Below, piece by piece: positions 9,175 to 17,798 of a DNA stretch of 64,000 nt. The stretch spans positions 1,922,001 to 1,986,000 of the forward strand of contig OZ244707.1 in assembly GCA_965218875.1 (NCBI GenBank), in the 5' to 3' direction. Made by a program: the position numbers and the translations under genes. Numbering within the stretch: position 1 is the stretch's first letter; every line of letters starts with the position of its first letter. The notes under the pieces were generated by a model that had not been told where the DNA came from, ran no database searches, and worked only from the letters and a program-made list of their open reading frames with translations. This stretch comes from CBDCMJ01 sp965218875. Its GTDB lineage: Bacteria; Chloroflexota; Dehalococcoidia; Lucifugimonadales; UBA3495.

Positions 9175-10752
9175 TCATGCCGTTTGGCGGCGATATTTGT
9201 CAGAATGGGCGAAGACTGAGCCGGGACGGGCGAAACGGCCCGGCGGCATGGGTAGAGGCAGTTGGGGCGTGGCCTCCAGTTCCAGGGCCTGCACCAAGAT
9301 GCGTTCGACGCGGCGCACGTCGATGAGGTCCACCTCCAAGGCCCTGCGGCAGGCGGCGTCCAGACGCTGGGCCGTGTAACGTTCGCCCAGTCGCAGCAGC
9401 TTGTGCCCCTGCCTGATCTTGGCCCAGGGCAGAGTGTCGCCGAATAGGTGTTCGGCGAATTCAGCCACCGCCGGTCCCAGGTTGGCCGCACTGCGCTTGA
9501 TCCGGTCCGGCGTCCTGGTGGTGTAGGCCGACAGTTCGGCGGGGTAGTCGTCAGGGTCGGTGGACCGGCCGCCGCGAGGCTGGCGGACGTGGGTCTTGAT
9601 CAGCCTGCCCCGGTGGTAGATGTGGACCAGCTTGCTGTCCACCCTGATCTCCACCCGCTGGCCGGGAGGGCACAGTGCGGACGGCACCGAGTACAGGGCC
9701 TGTAGGCATTGGACGTGATGATCGGGATGCACCATGGCATTGCGCCAGCCTGCGATCTCGTAGGGCTCTCCGTCCCAGGGGATCAGGGCTTGGCGCTCCT
9801 CGTCCTGGAAAACCACCAATGGTTTCCTGTGGGTAGTGCCGTGAATGCGGAGCCCCGCGACATCGCGGCACCAGAGCTGCGCTTCTGCTCGGAGGTGTGG
9901 TAGGCCCCGGAAATCGCCGCCCTTGAAGAGGCGTTCCCGGACGTACTGGACGCCCCGCTCCACCTTGGGCTTGTCCTTGGGATGCCTGACTCTGGCCGCG
10001 TCGGCGATAAAGCCGCGGCGCTGGGAATATTCCAGGAATCCCTTGGTGAAGACGGGATGCAGTGCGTCCGCTCCCGCCACCGCCGGCGGGAAATTGTCGA
10101 TGACCAGGTAGCGGGGGATGCCGCCGAAGAAGGCCCAAGCCGACTCCAGGCCAGCGATTACGTCCTCCGGCTTCTGGCCGAAGGTGGGCCAGACGAAGCA
10201 GTGCCGCGAGTATCCCAGCACTACGATCAGCGCCCACACCGCGCGGCGGTGTCCCGTGTCAGGATCGTGGATCAGACCCAGCCGGCCGAAGTCCACCTCC
10301 GCTACCTCGCCAGGCGGGGTGTCCTCCATCCGCACCGTGGTCCTGCTGCGCCTGCTCCAGTTTCGTTTCTGGATGAAGCGCCGCAGCGACTGGTACGACA
10401 CCGCGCAGCCGCGACCCAACAGCAACTCGTGAATGCGGGTCAACTGCAGCCGGTCGCCGGTCAGCCACTGGTAGACCTGGTCGGCCCACGGGGCAAGCAG
10501 GTCCTCGCTGGGTGTCTCCGCCTGCCGTGGGCCCGGCTGGCCAATTGCCGCCAACCGGCAGAGCTGATCATCGGTGGGAACGGGCCCGTCCCTGGCAATG
10601 CCCTCGGCTTTCGCCGCAGTCAGGTACTTGCGCACCGTGTTCCGGGACAGGCCGGTGCCTGATGCGATCCGGCGGCATCCTTCCCCAGCCTGCCAGCGCC
10701 GGATGATTTCCTGTATCTCCACTCTGGTAACCTCCCGGTACGCCATCGCCAC
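9175..10752 (-). CDS. istA: IS21 transposase IstA
   Basis: A 525-residue IS21 transposase with no internal stop. The N-terminal helix-turn-helix is VEIQEIIRRWQAGEGCRRIASGTGLSRNTVRKYL. The DDE catalytic core shows AEVDFG for the first Asp, YLVIDNF for the second Asp, and the Glu in KDKPKVERGVQYVRERLF. The length is normal for the family and the start ATG at 10752 gives the typical MAMAYREVTRVEI start. With istB downstream and paired terminal repeats, this copy looks able to transpose. Confidence 0.93.
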   Translation of the reverse strand: MAMAYREVTRVEIQEIIRRWQAGEGCRRIASGTGLSRNTVRKYLTAAKAEGIARDGPVPTDDQLCRLAAIGQPGPRQAETPSEDLLAPWADQVYQWLTGDRLQLTRIHELLLGRGCAVSYQSLRRFIQKRNWSRRSRTTVRMEDTPPGEVAEVDFGRLGLIHDPDTGHRRAVWALIVVLGYSRHCFVWPTFGQKPEDVIAGLESAWAFFGGIPRYLVIDNFPPAVAGADALHPVFTKGFLEYSQRRGFIADAARVRHPKDKPKVERGVQYVRERLFKGGDFRGLPHLRAEAQLWCRDVAGLRIHGTTHRKPLVVFQDEERQALIPWDGEPYEIAGWRNAMVHPDHHVQCLQALYSVPSALCPPGQRVEIRVDSKLVHIYHRGRLIKTHVRQPRGGRSTDPDDYPAELSAYTTRTPDRIKRSAANLGPAVAEFAEHLFGDTLPWAKIRQGHKLLRLGERYTAQRLDAACRRALEVDLIDVRRVERILVQALELEATPQLPLPMPPGRFARPGSVFAHSDKYRRQTA

Positions 10753-10868
10753 ACCTCAATCCCTGAAGTGCAACAATGGTCGCCCCTCCGGCTCCCAGGG
10801 CGGGTCATAGACCCTGTCAATCAGGGGTCTATGACCTTGTCGATTTTCCGTTTTACCGGGTCAAAGAT

Positions 10869-11120
10869 CCTGGCAATCTACATGTGGGCGAGCTTTCGAG
10901 GGGCCATAAGCCGCCTGATTTGCCCCTAATTCAGCTACGAAACGGGCTGACAAACCCTCTGACCGGTCAATGCCTGTCAAGGGCGGAGGGCAGTTGGGCC
11001 GCTGGGGCGGAGTAAAACTGTACCACTCGGCGTAAATGGCCAGCAAAATTGTCCCCACTAATTGTTCATGGGAAATGTCCCACCGTGGGCGGTGAAAGGG
11101 GGGAGCCGTTCTGGTACGAG
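10869..11120. other. Junction between two IS21 elements
   Basis: Non-coding. It contains the left inverted repeat of the second IS21 (11007-11026) and a 44-bp copy of the ISNCY-type end motif (11038-11081), described separately. Confidence 0.6.
11038..11081 (+). repeat. ISNCY-type end motif, degenerate copy
   Basis: ccagcaaaattgtcccc..ctaattg..gggaaatgtcc aligns with the reverse complement of the ISNCY end at 14641-14690; most differences are transitions. It lies downstream of the IS21 istB stop and is inverted relative to the copies at 14641 and 16462. Confidence 0.6.
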
Positions 11121-11826
11121 CTAGACGTCGTCTGAGGAGCCTGGAGACTGGGAAGCAGCGCTCTCCCGGCTGTGCCGGAGGCGGTAGCTGTCGCCGTTCA
11201 TCTCCAGGATGTGGACATGGTGGGTGAGGCGGTCCAGCAGCGCCCCGGTGAGGCGTTCCGACCCGAACACCTCGGTCCACTCATCAAAGGGCAGGTTGGT
11301 GGTGACCAGGATGGAGCCCCGCTCGTAGCGCTGGCTGAACACCTCGAAGAGGAGTTCCGCGCCGGTGGGGGACAGGGGGACGAAGCCCAGCTCATCAACG
11401 ATCAACAGGCCGAGGCGGGACAGCTGCCGCTGCAGGTTGAGCAGCCGCCTCTCGTCCCGGGCCTCCATCAACTCGTGGACCAGGGCGGCGGCGGCGGTGA
11501 AGCCCACGGACATCCCGCGCTGGCAAGCGGCCAGGCCCAGCCCCAGGGCGAGGTGGGTCTTGCCGGTGCCGCTGTTGCCAATGGCGATGACGTTCTCCCG
11601 GCGCTGGATATATTCGCAGCGGGCCAACTCCGTCACCAGGGCCTTGTTCACCGAGGGGATGGCGGTGAAGTCGAAGGTGTCCAAGCTCTTGACCGCGGGG
11701 AAGCGGGCGGCACGGACCCGGCGCTCCACCATGCGCCGGTGGCGGTCGATGAGCTCCAGTTCCGCCAGCCGCAACAGATAGGTTGGGTGGTCCACACCCT
11801 CCCCGGCGCACTGGGCGGCCATCTTG
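11121..11826 (-). pseudogene. istB: IS21 IstB, 3' part of a split gene
   Basis: Encodes the bulk of an IstB AAA+ helper: LLRLAELELIDRHRRMVERR, Walker A IAIGNSGTGKTHLALGLG, Walker B LLIVDELGFVPLSPTGAELLF, and the C-terminal LTHHVHILEMNGDSYRLR. The first 29 residues are missing here and found at 14695-14780. Joining at the repeated sequence gccatcttg restores the continuous reading ...LREYGKMAAQCAGEGVDHP. The interruption is the ISNCY-like element. An internal ATG at 11822 could give a shortened protein, but no normal start is present. Confidence 0.9.
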
Positions 11827-11913
11827 TCGACGCTCGGCGATTATGTCCGCTTAAGTGTCAAGGGAAAATGTCCTCCGAGTAGATTGCCATGCTAGTACCG
11901 CGTCCGGCTGTTT

Positions 11914-11939
11914 TTGACGAATATAAGAATTGGTATAAT
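11914..11939 (+). promoter_or_regulatory. Promoter-like sequence of the IS630 transposase
   Basis: A perfect TATAAT (11934-11939) lies 34 nt before the transposase ATG. TTGACG (11914-11919) is 14 nt upstream, shorter than optimal spacing; TTTTTG at 17 nt is an alternative -35. Confidence 0.5.
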
Positions 11940-11973
11940 GGAGGCATTCTTTGGTTGTGGAGAGGTGTAGGGA

Positions 11974-13114
11974 ATGCCGGCCAAGCTATATCGAGTGAAC
12001 TTGACCGAAGCTGAGCGGGAACATTTGTTGGGTATCACCCGGCGGGGGCAATCCTCGGGGCGTAAAGTGAAACGGTCCCTGATTTTGTGTAAAGCCGATG
12101 AAGGTCTTACCGACCAACAGGTGGCGAAAGCTCTGCTGGTGGGCCCCGCCACGGTCGGCCGGGTGCGGCAGCGCTTCGTAGAAGGCGGGTTGGAGCGCGC
12201 CCTAGATGACCTGCCGCGCCCGGGGCAACGGCGCAAACTTGATGGAAGGCAAGAAGCCCACTTGGTGGCCGTGGCCTGCAGCGCGGCCCCGGAAGGGCAC
12301 ACCAGATGGACGCTGCGATTGCTCGCCGACGAGGCAGTGAAGCTGGAATTGACCGAATCTATCTCCAGGGAGACGGTCAGACAGGTGCTGAAAAAAACGA
12401 ACTCAAGCCGTGGCGGAAGAAGGAGTGGTGCATCCCCAAGGTGAGCGCCGAGTTCGTAGCCTGCATGGAGGACGTGCTGGACCTCTACGCCGAACCCTAT
12501 GACCCCAAGCGGCCCGTAGTCTGTTTCGACGAGACCTCCAAGCAGTTGGTGGCCGAGAAGCGGGCTCCCATCCCGGCCAGGGCGGGACGGCGGGAGCGGT
12601 TTGATTATGAGTACCAGCGCAACGGGACCCGGAACTTGTTCATGACTTGCGAGCCACTGGCGGGCTGGAGGCACGTGGCAGTGACCGGGCGTCGGACCAT
12701 GGAAGACTTCGCCCATCAGATGCGCTGGTTGTCGGATGCCGCCTACCCTGAGGTAGAGAAAGTCCGGGTGGTGCTCGATAACCTGAACACTCATAGACCC
12801 GCCTCCCTGTACGAGGCCTTCGAGCCGAAAGAGGCCAGACGGGTGATCCAACGGCTGGAGTTTCATTATACTCCCAAGCATGGAAGCTGGCTCAATCCTG
12901 TCCTGAGCCTGCCGAAGGGATGGCAGAGATTGAGTTCAGCGTCTTCAGCAACCAATGTTTGAATCGCCGGATTGAAGATGAGGTGTCCTTAAAACGCGAG
13001 ATCGCCGCATTGGAGACCGAACGAAATCAAGCTGGGGCAACTATCGAGTCGCGGTTCACTACCACCGACGCCCGGCACAAGCTCCAGCATATCTATCCAT
13101 CGGTTTTAGACTGA
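11974..13114 (+). pseudogene. IS630-family transposase, frameshifted
   Basis: The N-terminal part (11974 to about 12397) has the HTH region (LTDQQVAKALLVGPATVGRVRQRF). At an A7 run (12391-12397) the frame moves by -1 and continues LKPWRKKEWCIPKVSAEF, VVCFDETSKQLV, VVLDNLNTH and HYTPKHGSWLN. This could be a one-base deletion or a programmed -1 frameshift. After SWLN a 23-bp palindromic insertion (12897-12919) disrupts the frame a second time; the normal continuation MAEIEFSVFSNQCLNRRI is found at 12920-13114. The second lesion removes the end of the catalytic domain from the reading frame, so the gene is considered inactive. Confidence 0.85.
12897..12919. repeat. Short palindrome inserted in IS630 transposase (copy 1)
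   Basis: The 23-nt insertion contains tcctgagcctgccgaaggg and lies exactly between the codons for SWLN and MAEIE, which are contiguous in intact relatives. It is the same repeat family as at 16104, 26602, 56451 and 56552. Confidence 0.85.
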
Positions 13115-13121
13115 CGCGGTA

Positions 13122-14642
13122 CTAGCAGGCTGGGGTATTTCTGACGTTGCGCGGGCGAGCCATGGGCGGGCTTTCGGCATTCATGCACTTCTTGACGGTG
13201 TCTCTGTGTATGCCCACTTCCCGGGCGATCCCACGGATGGACAGCCCCTTGCGCTTCGCCTTCTGCACCGCCTTCCATCTCGCCGTCTGAAGCGGGGTGG
13301 GCTTTCTGGGTCGCGTAGTCACGGGTTTGCGAACTCTTGCAGCGCCGTTGCGGTCGGCATCGTCGCGTAGTCTGTCCGCTTCGAGCATTGTGCCCATTGA
13401 CTCCACATCGTCCTCCGGCCTCCTGATGACACCGTTGGTGTAGCGGCTGGGAACAGTCGTGTGTACAGTCCGTGTGCCGAAGTTGCGCAGGATACCTGGT
13501 CGCGGAGGCGCTTCCTGGGAGGCGACGATACGCCCTTCGTGTTGCACTGCCAGTCGTCCGTCCAGTGCTTCGAGCACTTCGACCGCCGAACCGGCAAAGC
13601 TCGGTCGAGCCTGATCGGGAAGCAACTGCAGGGTGCGCCAGCGGTATTTCACAGTGTTGTCCCGTCCAACCCTGCGCCTGTACTTCAGGCATAGGACTGT
13701 GTCTAGGCACAGCTCCGGGTCAGGGACCCGATATGCGGTGTCCGTGCATTCAGACGGCACACCAAAACGTTCATTGAAGCGGGGAAGGAAGTCGTTGAGC
13801 ACGAGGTTGGCGTCATCGATGGTGGTCGAGCCTGCGAGCCTCAGCTCCGTGACCAGCCTGTCCTGAAGTGTGCCCGCGGTGCGTTCCACGCGGCCTTTGG
13901 CCTGCGGCGACCGCGCGAATATCAGCTGTACGCCGATCTCACCCATCGCGCGCGAGAACTGCGTGGGGGCGGAGGCGGTCTCTGACGGCGGCGTGTGCTT
14001 GAAGACACCGTGGCGGTCTGAATAGAGTGCGAGAGGTATGCCGTAGCTCCGTATCAGATCCCGCATCAGAAGTAAGTAGCTGCGGGTGTTCTCCAACTCG
14101 CAGAACAGGGCGTTGACGACACAGCCAGTAGCGTCGTCGACCGCCAGTAGCAAAGTGAACCGGGGGCCATCTTCTCCCAGCCATCTGTGGTAGCTGCCAT
14201 CTATCTGTACCAGCATCCCCTCGCGGGGCATCCGCTGCCGTCGAACACGATGCTTCGGAGGCCTGCGCCGGCGAGGGCTGCTCACACCGGCGTCGCCCAG
14301 TATCTTGCGCAATGTGTCACGTCCGATGTCTATGCCCTCTCGCTCCCTCAGCAGCTCGCTCAGGTGCGTGTGGTTGACTCCCGCGTATCGGGTCCGCGCC
14401 AGGACCACCGCGTCAGTCGCCAACGGGTCCGGTGTAGCGTTGGCCGGTCTGCGACCTCGATTGCCGTGAGCTAGTGCGGCCGCGCCGTCCCTTCTGTAGG
14501 CCGCCAGTAGTCGCCTGGTGTGGCGCGGGCTCACTCCCATCAATGTCGCTGCCTGCTCCGTGGTCATATGGTCCGCCATCAAACTGTTGAGAACCTGAAG
14601 CCTTGTCTGCTCTTTCTGCGTCAATGTCACATGTTCCTTCAT
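13122..14642 (-). CDS. ISNCY-like transposase (rve-type integrase core)
   Basis: A 506-residue transposase. Residues 1-70 carry a helix-turn-helix (LMADHMTTEQAATLMGVSPRHTRRLLAAYRR). The retroviral-integrase-like core shows GMLVQIDGSYHRWLG (first Asp), LALYSDRHGVF (second Asp) and SPQAKGRVERTAGTLQDRL (Glu). A beta-barrel-like region follows. A second helix-turn-helix near the C-terminus (KRKGLSIRGIAREVGIHRDTVKKCM) is unusual for this class and may have been captured or may contribute to end binding. The TAG stop is the IS630 insertion site, so the frame appears full length. ATG at 14642. Confidence 0.85.
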   Translation of the reverse strand: MKEHVTLTQKEQTRLQVLNSLMADHMTTEQAATLMGVSPRHTRRLLAAYRRDGAAALAHGNRGRRPANATPDPLATDAVVLARTRYAGVNHTHLSELLREREGIDIGRDTLRKILGDAGVSSPRRRRPPKHRVRRQRMPREGMLVQIDGSYHRWLGEDGPRFTLLLAVDDATGCVVNALFCELENTRSYLLLMRDLIRSYGIPLALYSDRHGVFKHTPPSETASAPTQFSRAMGEIGVQLIFARSPQAKGRVERTAGTLQDRLVTELRLAGSTTIDDANLVLNDFLPRFNERFGVPSECTDTAYRVPDPELCLDTVLCLKYRRRVGRDNTVKYRWRTLQLLPDQARPSFAGSAVEVLEALDGRLAVQHEGRIVASQEAPPRPGILRNFGTRTVHTTVPSRYTNGVIRRPEDDVESMGTMLEADRLRDDADRNGAARVRKPVTTRPRKPTPLQTARWKAVQKAKRKGLSIRGIAREVGIHRDTVKKCMNAESPPMARPRNVRNTPAC

Positions 14643-14694
14643 GCGGACATTTTCGCTTGACAGTTAGCGGGGACGTTTTCGCTGGACAACAACA

Positions 14695-14780
14695 GCCATC
14701 TTGCCGTACTCCCTGAGGAAGCTGGGCAGCCTCAGTTCCTTCAGGTGGTGTTCCAGCAGTAGCGTCGGCCTGTCGTTCAT
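14695..14780 (-). pseudogene. istB: IS21 IstB, 5' fragment of the split gene
   Basis: Encodes MNDRPTLLLEHHL then KELRLPSFLREYGKMA, the N-terminus of the IstB continued at 11826. It begins at 14780 with ATG overlapping the TGA of istA (ATGA), the standard istAB coupling. After the 9-bp repeat the frame enters the ISNCY end and stops within ten codons. Confidence 0.9.
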
Positions 14781-16292
14781 GCCGCTCTCCCCGACAGCAA
14801 GGGCATGTAATCCCTGGCCGATGTGGTGTTCACCCTCACCCGGGGCAGGTAGGGATAGAGCTCCAGGTCGAGCCGGGGCGGCCGTCCCTCCAGCCGGCAG
14901 AGCACCAGATGCTTCACCGCGTCGAAGCTCAACGCCCCCAGCCGGAGGGCATCCCGCGCCGCCGATTGCACCTCTTCCAGGCTGAAGTTCTCCAGCAGTC
15001 TGAGCACCTGGACGAACTCCCGCTTGCCCCTTCGTCCCATCCGGGACTCCAGCAGCCGGCGCAGGGTGGCGAACTCCTCGGGCAGGTCCCAGCCCTGCAG
15101 GGGAGCGGCCTGGTCCAGGGCCGCCGTCTTCTGCTCCAGCAAGGGCAGGTAGTGGATGGGGTCGTAGACGAAGTCGTCCCGCTGGTAGGAGCGGTGGTGT
15201 TTGGCAATGACCTCCGAGCCGCAGCTGATGATCACCCGGTCCACGTAGCCTTTTACCAAAACGTCGCGGTGCCCGTAGGCCACCGGCGCCGGGTAGTCGT
15301 TGGTCCTGTACCTCACCAGCGACAGCGAACTCACCCGGCCCGCCTGCTTCTCGCAGGCGTCATAGGGTGCGGCCGGCAACGGCCGCAGGGCCTCCAGGTC
15401 CCGCTCCATCCGCTGCCCGATGGTCTCGGTATGTCCCCGCAACTTGGCGTCCATCCGCGCCAGGCAGCGCCGCTCCAGGTGGACGTTCAGGGCATCAAAG
15501 CTGTCGAAGGACGGGATGGGCGCCAGGAAATTGCGCCGCATATAGCCGACCAGGCCCTCGACCTTCCCCTTGTCGTTGCCCTTGCCGGGACGCCCGAACC
15601 GGTCATCGAACAGGTAGTGGGACTGAAGCTCGGTGAAGGCCCGGGTGCGCTTCCTCCGGCCGTCTCCCAGGATCCTGGCCACCGCCAGCTTGGTGTTGTC
15701 GTACAGAATGCTCCGGGGCACCCCGCCCAGGAAGGCGATGGCCGGCACATGGCCGTCCAGGAAGGCCTCGGTGGTCTCCCCAGGGTAAGCCTTGATGAAG
15801 CAGCCGTCGCTGTGGGGCAGGTCCAGGACGAAGCAGTGGGCCTTCTGTTCCACTCCGCCGATAATCACCAGGGCCTCGCCGAAGTCGCACTGGGCGTGGC
15901 CCGGGGGATGGGACAGAGGGACGAACATCTCCTGGGACCGGCGGCGATGCTCCCTTACGTGGTCCTTGACTATGGTGTACTGGCCGCCGAACCCATACTC
16001 GTCCCTGAGCCTCTCGAAGATGCGCTTCGCCGTGTGGCGCTGCTTCCGGGGAACGCTCAGATCCGACTCCAGGATCCGGTCGATGACGCCGGTGTAGGGC
16101 TCTTCCTGAGCTTGGCGAAGGATCAGGCCTCTTGGGCGGAGACTGCCGCAGGTACCCCGGCGGGACTGAAAACACCAGCATCTTGCGCACCGTGTCCCGG
16201 TGCAACCCGAACGTCCGCGCCGCCTCCCGGATGCTCATCCCCTCTACCATCACCGCCCTGCGGACCCGAAGATATATGTCCACCTTGTACAT
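14777..16292 (-). pseudogene. istA: IS21 IstA, frameshifted by a short palindrome
   Basis: The start region MYKVDIYLRVRRAVMVEGM with HTH SIREAARTFGLHRDTVRKML lies in one frame (16292 to about 16125). The rest, from EPYTGVIDRILE-like sequence through HAQCDFGEALVIIGG, LGGVPRSILYDNTKLA and GRPGKGNDKGKVEGLVGYMRRNF, lies in the next. The break coincides with tcctgagcttggcgaagga (16104-16122), a copy of the short palindrome. An internal ATG at 15928 could start a product lacking the DNA-binding domain. Confidence 0.88.
16104..16122. repeat. Short palindrome in IS21 istA (copy 2)
   Basis: tcctgagcttggcgaagga sits at the frameshift of istA; the reading frame changes here and both flanks match intact IstA proteins. 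Exact borders are uncertain by a few nt. Confidence 0.75.
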
Positions 16293-16461
16293 CCATCACA
16301 CCATCCATGGGTTCGGATACAACCCTATGAATGATGGCGGGCGGTGCAGTATGCAGTCGCCGTTTGTCAGCAATCTTCCACCCGCGTGGTCCACTTTACC
16401 TCCGCCGATTACACTGGTCCGTTTTTTGGGAGTCAAAGTCACATTCTCCATAGGGGGAATA

Positions 16462-16504
16462 TGACATTTATGCTGGCCAGTTAGCGAGGACGTTTTCGCT
16501 GGAC
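16462..16504 (+). repeat. ISNCY-type end motif, solo copy
   Basis: gacattt..ct.g.cagttagcg then ggacgttttcgctggac matches 14644-14687 over about 43 bp in the same orientation. No transposase is attached. It lies just outside the IS21 element, so it may be a leftover of another ISNCY copy. Confidence 0.7.
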
Positions 16505-16625
16505 GTCAGCACCCCACTGGCCCAATTTCTCGGCGCCATTGACACCGCTGATACGATGTCTAGGCACACCATGCTTGCCGGGATAGCAGAACGGGAATTT
16601 CGGCCAAGGGCGCGGATGCGAAATT

Positions 16626-17798
16626 ATGAGCCGTCAATCACCTGAACCCACATTTGAAATTAGAAACTTGGGAGCGGTAGACTCCGGCAAGTTTACCCAT
16701 AAGCCGCTCACGATATTCTGCGGCCCAAACAATAGTGGGAAAACTTGGACTCTGTACTCACTCTATTCGTTTTATAAACTCTTACACACGTACGTGGTTG
16801 AATTGAGGGGAACGCATGATACCCTCTTTCCTGAGCTGGATGTCCTGAACGAAATAATGTCGAAAGGCGTTTCCTACGTCCTCAACACGATGGATGCCTC
16901 TACCATCGAGGCTCAATTCCATTTAATACCAAGCGATTCTTGGGAACAAGAATTGGAAACATTAGGAACAATCGACGTTTTCCTTTTGCCCGCCGAACGG
17001 AGCGGATTAAATCTCCTGTTTCGAGAGTTGAGTACTCGTCGTACGGCTCTCCTCCATCAGGCATCCAGACTCAATGTAGACGTCAATGTTCTCTTGAGGG
17101 ATGTCATTTCCTCCCCTTATCCTGTGCCCATAGCCGACTACATTGACTGGCTCAATAGGATGATGGAGGTCCAGAATCCCAGCGGTGGACATTATCACTC
17201 TCATGCTGTGGGCCTGCAAAGAGGATTGGCAGGTGGGTCATATAGGATTGACCGTGAAACAGGTAGCATACAGTTCAGGCCCTATCAATCCAAGAGTAGT
17301 GGCACGAAAGTTGGCCGCATGGGTCTGCATGTCACGTCTGGAGCGGTCAAGAGCCTATTTGGGCTTTGGTGTTATTTGGAATATCAAGCACATCCAGGAA
17401 GCATCATAATGATTGATGAACCCGAATTAAACATCCACCCTGCCAATCAGCGTCAGATCGCACGCTTGTTGGCGAGGCTTGTTAACGCCGGGATGTCGGT
17501 GGTCATCAGTACCCATAGCGACTACATCGTCCGAGAGTTCAATTCCCTAATAATGCTCCATCAGAAGGCTGGGAAGTCGTTGCAACGGAAGTACCGATAT
17601 CGTGACGATGAAGTTCTTGATCCGAAGAAGGTAGGCGCTTATCTTTTTGATGACCATACTATCTATCCATTCACGACGACACCCGAGGATGGTATACGCG
17701 CAACGACATTCGATGACGTGATCACTAGCATGAATGCCGTTAACAACGACATCTTCTTTGGGCTTCGGAGGGCTAGCGAGGCCGAAGGTGTCAATTGA
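16626..17798 (+). CDS. ABC-type AAA ATPase of the OLD/AAA_15 group
   Basis: A 390-residue ATPase. Walker A is G33-P-N-N-S-G-K-T40, a signature-like segment is VTSGAVKSLFGLW (about 237-249), Walker B is IIMIDEPELN (260-269) and the switch His is in STHSDYI (H297). A Q-loop-like LLPAERSGL lies near 120-128. The short insert between the motifs has no coiled-coil hook, as in OLD/AriA-like ATPases. The next gene overlaps its end and encodes a PD-(D/E)XK-like protein, so the pair is probably one system in which the ATPase controls an effector nuclease; this is inference from domains and context. The gene is AT-richer than the core and sits between IS debris and a second defence-like cluster. Confidence 0.85.
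   Translation: MSRQSPEPTFEIRNLGAVDSGKFTHKPLTIFCGPNNSGKTWTLYSLYSFYKLLHTYVVELRGTHDTLFPELDVLNEIMSKGVSYVLNTMDASTIEAQFHLIPSDSWEQELETLGTIDVFLLPAERSGLNLLFRELSTRRTALLHQASRLNVDVNVLLRDVISSPYPVPIADYIDWLNRMMEVQNPSGGHYHSHAVGLQRGLAGGSYRIDRETGSIQFRPYQSKSSGTKVGRMGLHVTSGAVKSLFGLWCYLEYQAHPGSIIMIDEPELNIHPANQRQIARLLARLVNAGMSVVISTHSDYIVREFNSLIMLHQKAGKSLQRKYRYRDDEVLDPKKVGAYLFDDHTIYPFTTTPEDGIRATTFDDVITSMNAVNNDIFFGLRRASEAEGVN

Larger units (their letters stand above)
8309..10868 (-). mobile_element. IS21-family element 1, apparently intact
   Basis: Contains istA and istB on the minus strand. Both ends carry multiple copies of a TCAT(C/T/A)GACCC motif in inverted orientation. The inner copies, gtcattgacccaccctgggg near 8334 and its complement near 10789-10811, match well and give the IS21-type multi-site terminal arrays (8309-8355 and 10798-10868). 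The exact outer boundaries and target duplication were not resolved. Confidence 0.8.
11895..13122 (+). mobile_element. IS630-family element inside the ISNCY-like element
   Basis: A 1228-bp element with perfect 10-bp inverted repeats gtaccgcgtc (11895-11904) and gacgcggtac (13113-13122), flanked on both sides by TA (11893-11894 and 13123-13124), the canonical IS630/mariner target duplication. Insertion was in the TAG stop of the ISNCY transposase, which is regenerated at the border. Confidence 0.9.
11827..14694 (-). mobile_element. ISNCY-like element inserted in istB
   Basis: Flanked by the 9-bp direct repeat gccatcttg (11818-11826 and 14695-14703). The ends are inverted: tgtcaagggaaaatgtcc near 11853 and, reverse complemented, tgtcaagcgaaaatgtcc near 14645, preceded at the right end by the further motif tgtccagcgaaaacgtcc. 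It carries one long transposase gene (13122-14642). It is itself interrupted at the transposase stop codon by an IS630 element. Confidence 0.78.
11007..16406 (-). mobile_element. IS21-family element 2, host of nested insertions
   Basis: istA (16292-14777) and istB (14780-14695 plus 11826-11121) run on the minus strand. The ends match as inverted repeats: ggcggagtaaaactgtacca at 11007-11026 and tggtccactttacctccgcc at 16387-16406. istB is split by an ISNCY-like element at 11827-14694, flanked by a 9-bp direct repeat. istA is frameshifted by a short palindrome. The element is inactive. Confidence 0.8.
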
